This document shows positions 6,069 to 7,622 of a stretch of DNA of 7,622 nt, piece after piece. The stretch lies in NCBI GenBank assembly GCA_945892985.1, contig CAMDDU010000090.1, positions 1 to 7,622 of the forward strand. The letters run 5' to 3'. The position numbers and the translations under genes are program-made. The first letter of the stretch is position 1, and each line of letters begins with the position of its first letter. The notes under the pieces are model-generated. The model did no database searches and was not told where the DNA came from. It worked only from the letters and a program-made list of their open reading frames with translations. The DNA is from CAITSH01 sp945892985. Lineage in GTDB: Bacteria > Pseudomonadota > Gammaproteobacteria > Burkholderiales > SG8-39.

Positions 6069-6118
6069 CGTTTCGATGGGAGGCCTGCCGCGGGCCTGCC
6101 CCTTGTCTCTTATAGCGC

Positions 6119-6556
6119 ATGAGCGAGGCCCCAATGCCGGTTGATTCCCAGTCAGAGGTGATAAAAGAATGGATCGCCCAGTCTCCGTTTATCGCGTTCA
6201 TGCGGCTGGAGCTCGTGAGTTTCGATCAGGAAAAGAATGAGATCGTAATGAAAATGCCACTGCGTCCCGAGTTTGAGAGAGGCGGGCCCAACACCGGCCA
6301 GTTTCACGGCGGCCCGGTTTCCGCGCTGATCGATACCGTCGGGGACTTTGCGGTCGCGCTGGTCACCAAAGGCACCGTACCGACGATTAATTTCCGCGTT
6401 GATTTTTTGCGGCCCTCGACGGGTTCTTATCTGCTGGCCAAGGCCGTGGTCCGGCGCGCCGGGCGCACGGTCGCGGTCGCCGATGTCGACGTGTTCGATG
6501 ATCAGGGGCGCCTGACCGCCATCGGGCGCGGTTGCTACAGCGCGCAAACGGGCTGA
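6119..6556 (+). CDS. PaaI-like hotdog-fold acyl-CoA thioesterase
   Basis: This 145-residue, single-domain hotdog protein is of the size and pattern of the PaaI/YbgC-like thioesterases, which hydrolyse acyl-CoA or aryl-CoA to acid and free CoA as dimers or tetramers in the cytoplasm. The signature is N58-TGQF-H63-G64-G65-PVSALI-D72, where HGG helps position the thioester, and N58 and D72 are candidates for catalysis. The strands NFRVDFLRPSTG (91-102) and VRRAGRTVAVADVDVFDD (111-128) complete the fold. The ATG at 6119 has no clear ribosome binding site. An in-frame ATG at 6134, preceded by CGAGG five bases upstream, would remove five residues and is equally likely. The gene is 16 bases upstream of an acyl-CoA ligase, a common pairing in which the thioesterase rescues CoA trapped in unproductive esters. 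The acyl substrate cannot be told from sequence. Confidence 0.93.
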   Translation: MSEAPMPVDSQSEVIKEWIAQSPFIAFMRLELVSFDQEKNEIVMKMPLRPEFERGGPNTGQFHGGPVSALIDTVGDFAVALVTKGTVPTINFRVDFLRPSTGSYLLAKAVVRRAGRTVAVADVDVFDDQGRLTAIGRGCYSAQTG

Positions 6557-6572
6557 AGGGGCTGTAGTCAGA

Positions 6573-7622
6573 ATGGCGAAAATAATGAATCTGGGCGAGG
6601 TGGTCGATCGGAATGCGTTTAGCGACGAGATATTCCTGATCGAGGTTGCGCCTGACGGCAACACCCGCAACCTGACGTACTCGCAGTTGCACCGGGATGC
6701 CGATGCGTTGGCACGCGGCCTGACCAAGCGCGCACTGAAACGGGGCGAGCGTATCGGGATCCTTGCCGGGAACAGCGCCGAGTACCTGATTGCCTACATC
6801 GGCATCATGCGCGCCGGGCTCGTACCCGTTCCAATCAACTTCAAGCTGCCGCGCGACACCATCGATTACATCATCGGCGATTCGAAGATCGCACTGATGC
6901 TCGTGGATGAAGCGCGTGCCGGATTCGTCTGTTCAATTCCAAGCGTGCGAATGGACGAATACGCTGCCTGGAAGGACTTGCTCGATCCGGGCGAGGTTGC
7001 GCCCTTGCAGATGCAAGACGGGGAATTCGCCACTATCTTGTACACCTCCGGATCCACAGGCCGTCCCAAAGGTGTGCCGCTGACTCACGGGGGCTATGTC
7101 TGGGTCGTTGATGTGCTGACCGCTGCGGCGCCGCCCTTCAAGGGCAAGCGCGCGCTCGTCGCCGCCCCTCTTTACCATATGAACGCCCTGATCCAAAGCC
7201 TGCTGATCGGCGTTGCCGGCGGCACGGTCGTGATGCTGCGCCAGTTCTCGGCGCGCGCTTACCTTGAGGCTGCGGCCGGCTTTCACTGCGAAATGGTCAC
7301 CGCCGTCCCGACGATGTTCGCGCTGGCGGCGCGCGAGACGGACCTGCTGGAGACGCTGGACCTGTCGCATGTCCAGTCGGCCAAGTCCGGCTCGGCGCCG
7401 GCTACGGACGCGTTGTTCGATCGTCTGGCCAAAATGTTTCCCAATGCGCCGGTGACAAACTGGTGGGGCACCACCGAGTCCGGTCCGGTGGCGTTTGGGG
7501 CGCACCCAGGTGGTGTGGCGCGGCCCAAACTCGCCCTAGGCTATCCGCTGCCCGACACCGAGCTCAAGTTGGTGGACGGTCCGAACGGGAACGAGGGCGT
7601 GCTGTGGGTGCGCAGCAAGGCG
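6573..7622 (+). CDS. Acyl-CoA synthetase/ligase (ANL superfamily), cut by the right edge
   Basis: The first 350 codons of an AMP-forming ligase are present and the frame is still open at the window end; full members have roughly 500-550 residues. The enzyme activates a carboxylic acid with ATP to an acyl-adenylate and transfers it to CoA. Seen motifs are the ATP-binding loop YTSGSTGRPKGVPLTH (157-172), APLYHMNAL (198-206) with its conserved histidine, and NWWGTTESG (296-304), the adenylate-binding motif, with E302. The hinge and the C-terminal catalytic lysine domain lie outside the window. The start is the ATG at 6573, with AAGGGG about 12 bases upstream overlapping the thioesterase stop; an ATG at 6585 is an alternative. 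The gap to the thioesterase is 16 bases, so the two are probably co-transcribed. A tryptophan pair replaces the more usual NYG/NGY residues before GTTE, perhaps related to acid specificity. Whether the acid is aliphatic or aromatic cannot be decided. Confidence 0.93.
   Translation, partial: MAKIMNLGEVVDRNAFSDEIFLIEVAPDGNTRNLTYSQLHRDADALARGLTKRALKRGERIGILAGNSAEYLIAYIGIMRAGLVPVPINFKLPRDTIDYIIGDSKIALMLVDEARAGFVCSIPSVRMDEYAAWKDLLDPGEVAPLQMQDGEFATILYTSGSTGRPKGVPLTHGGYVWVVDVLTAAAPPFKGKRALVAAPLYHMNALIQSLLIGVAGGTVVMLRQFSARAYLEAAAGFHCEMVTAVPTMFALAARETDLLETLDLSHVQSAKSGSAPATDALFDRLAKMFPNAPVTNWWGTTESGPVAFGAHPGGVARPKLALGYPLPDTELKLVDGPNGNEGVLWVRSKA

Noticed and set aside
6102..6116. TTGTCT/TATAGC as a promoter for the thioesterase gene
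   Set aside because: The two elements are only a few bases apart rather than about 17, and a start there would leave almost no leader before the ATG at 6119.

Overview
This 7.6 kb window looks like chromosomal DNA of a GC-rich Gram-negative bacterium, most likely a pseudomonadote. That is inferred from gene content (FCD-type GntR regulator, PaaI-type thioesterase, ANL ligase, M20 amidohydrolase) and codon use; no rRNA or other phylogenetic marker is present, so the lineage is uncertain. There are six complete protein genes, all on the + strand, a seventh that runs off the right edge, and the first few codons of a divergent - strand gene at the left edge. I see no tRNA, rRNA, CRISPR array, insertion sequence or phage gene.

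Layout. Positions 1-19 hold the start of a leftward gene (MKRIII...). After a 330-base divergent gap comes an M20 metallo-amidohydrolase (350-1528). A 334-base gap with no credible gene follows; it ends in a strong GC-rich hairpin directly before the ribosome binding site of a small glyoxalase/VOC-like protein (1863-2492). Next are alanine dehydrogenase (2570-3658) and a class V, molybdenum-cofactor-sulfurase-like PLP enzyme (3655-5103), which overlap by ATGA and are probably translationally coupled. A 169-base gap with a possible terminator/operator, a candidate promoter and nested dyads leads to a GntR/FCD regulator (5273-6040). It is followed by a PaaI-like hotdog thioesterase (6119-6556) and, 16 bases on, an acyl-CoA synthetase/ligase (6573 to beyond 7622).

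How the genes may work together (inference). The enzymes fit an amide-catabolism theme. The M20 enzyme would split an N-acyl amino acid into acid and amino acid. The ligase would convert the acid to its CoA ester, and the thioesterase would reverse dead-end CoA esters. Alanine dehydrogenase would oxidise alanine to pyruvate and ammonia. The PLP enzyme keeps both the Schiff-base lysine and the cysteine equivalent to the persulfide-carrying cysteine of Moco sulfurases. If it is a cysteine desulfurase its by-product is alanine, the substrate of the gene it overlaps. The pair could therefore take cysteine to pyruvate, ammonia and sulfane sulfur. The GntR protein is the obvious local regulator; its FCD domain seems to lack two of the four usual metal ligands. 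Each gene family is recognisable. What looks new is the ald/MOCOS-like coupling and the combination of genes.
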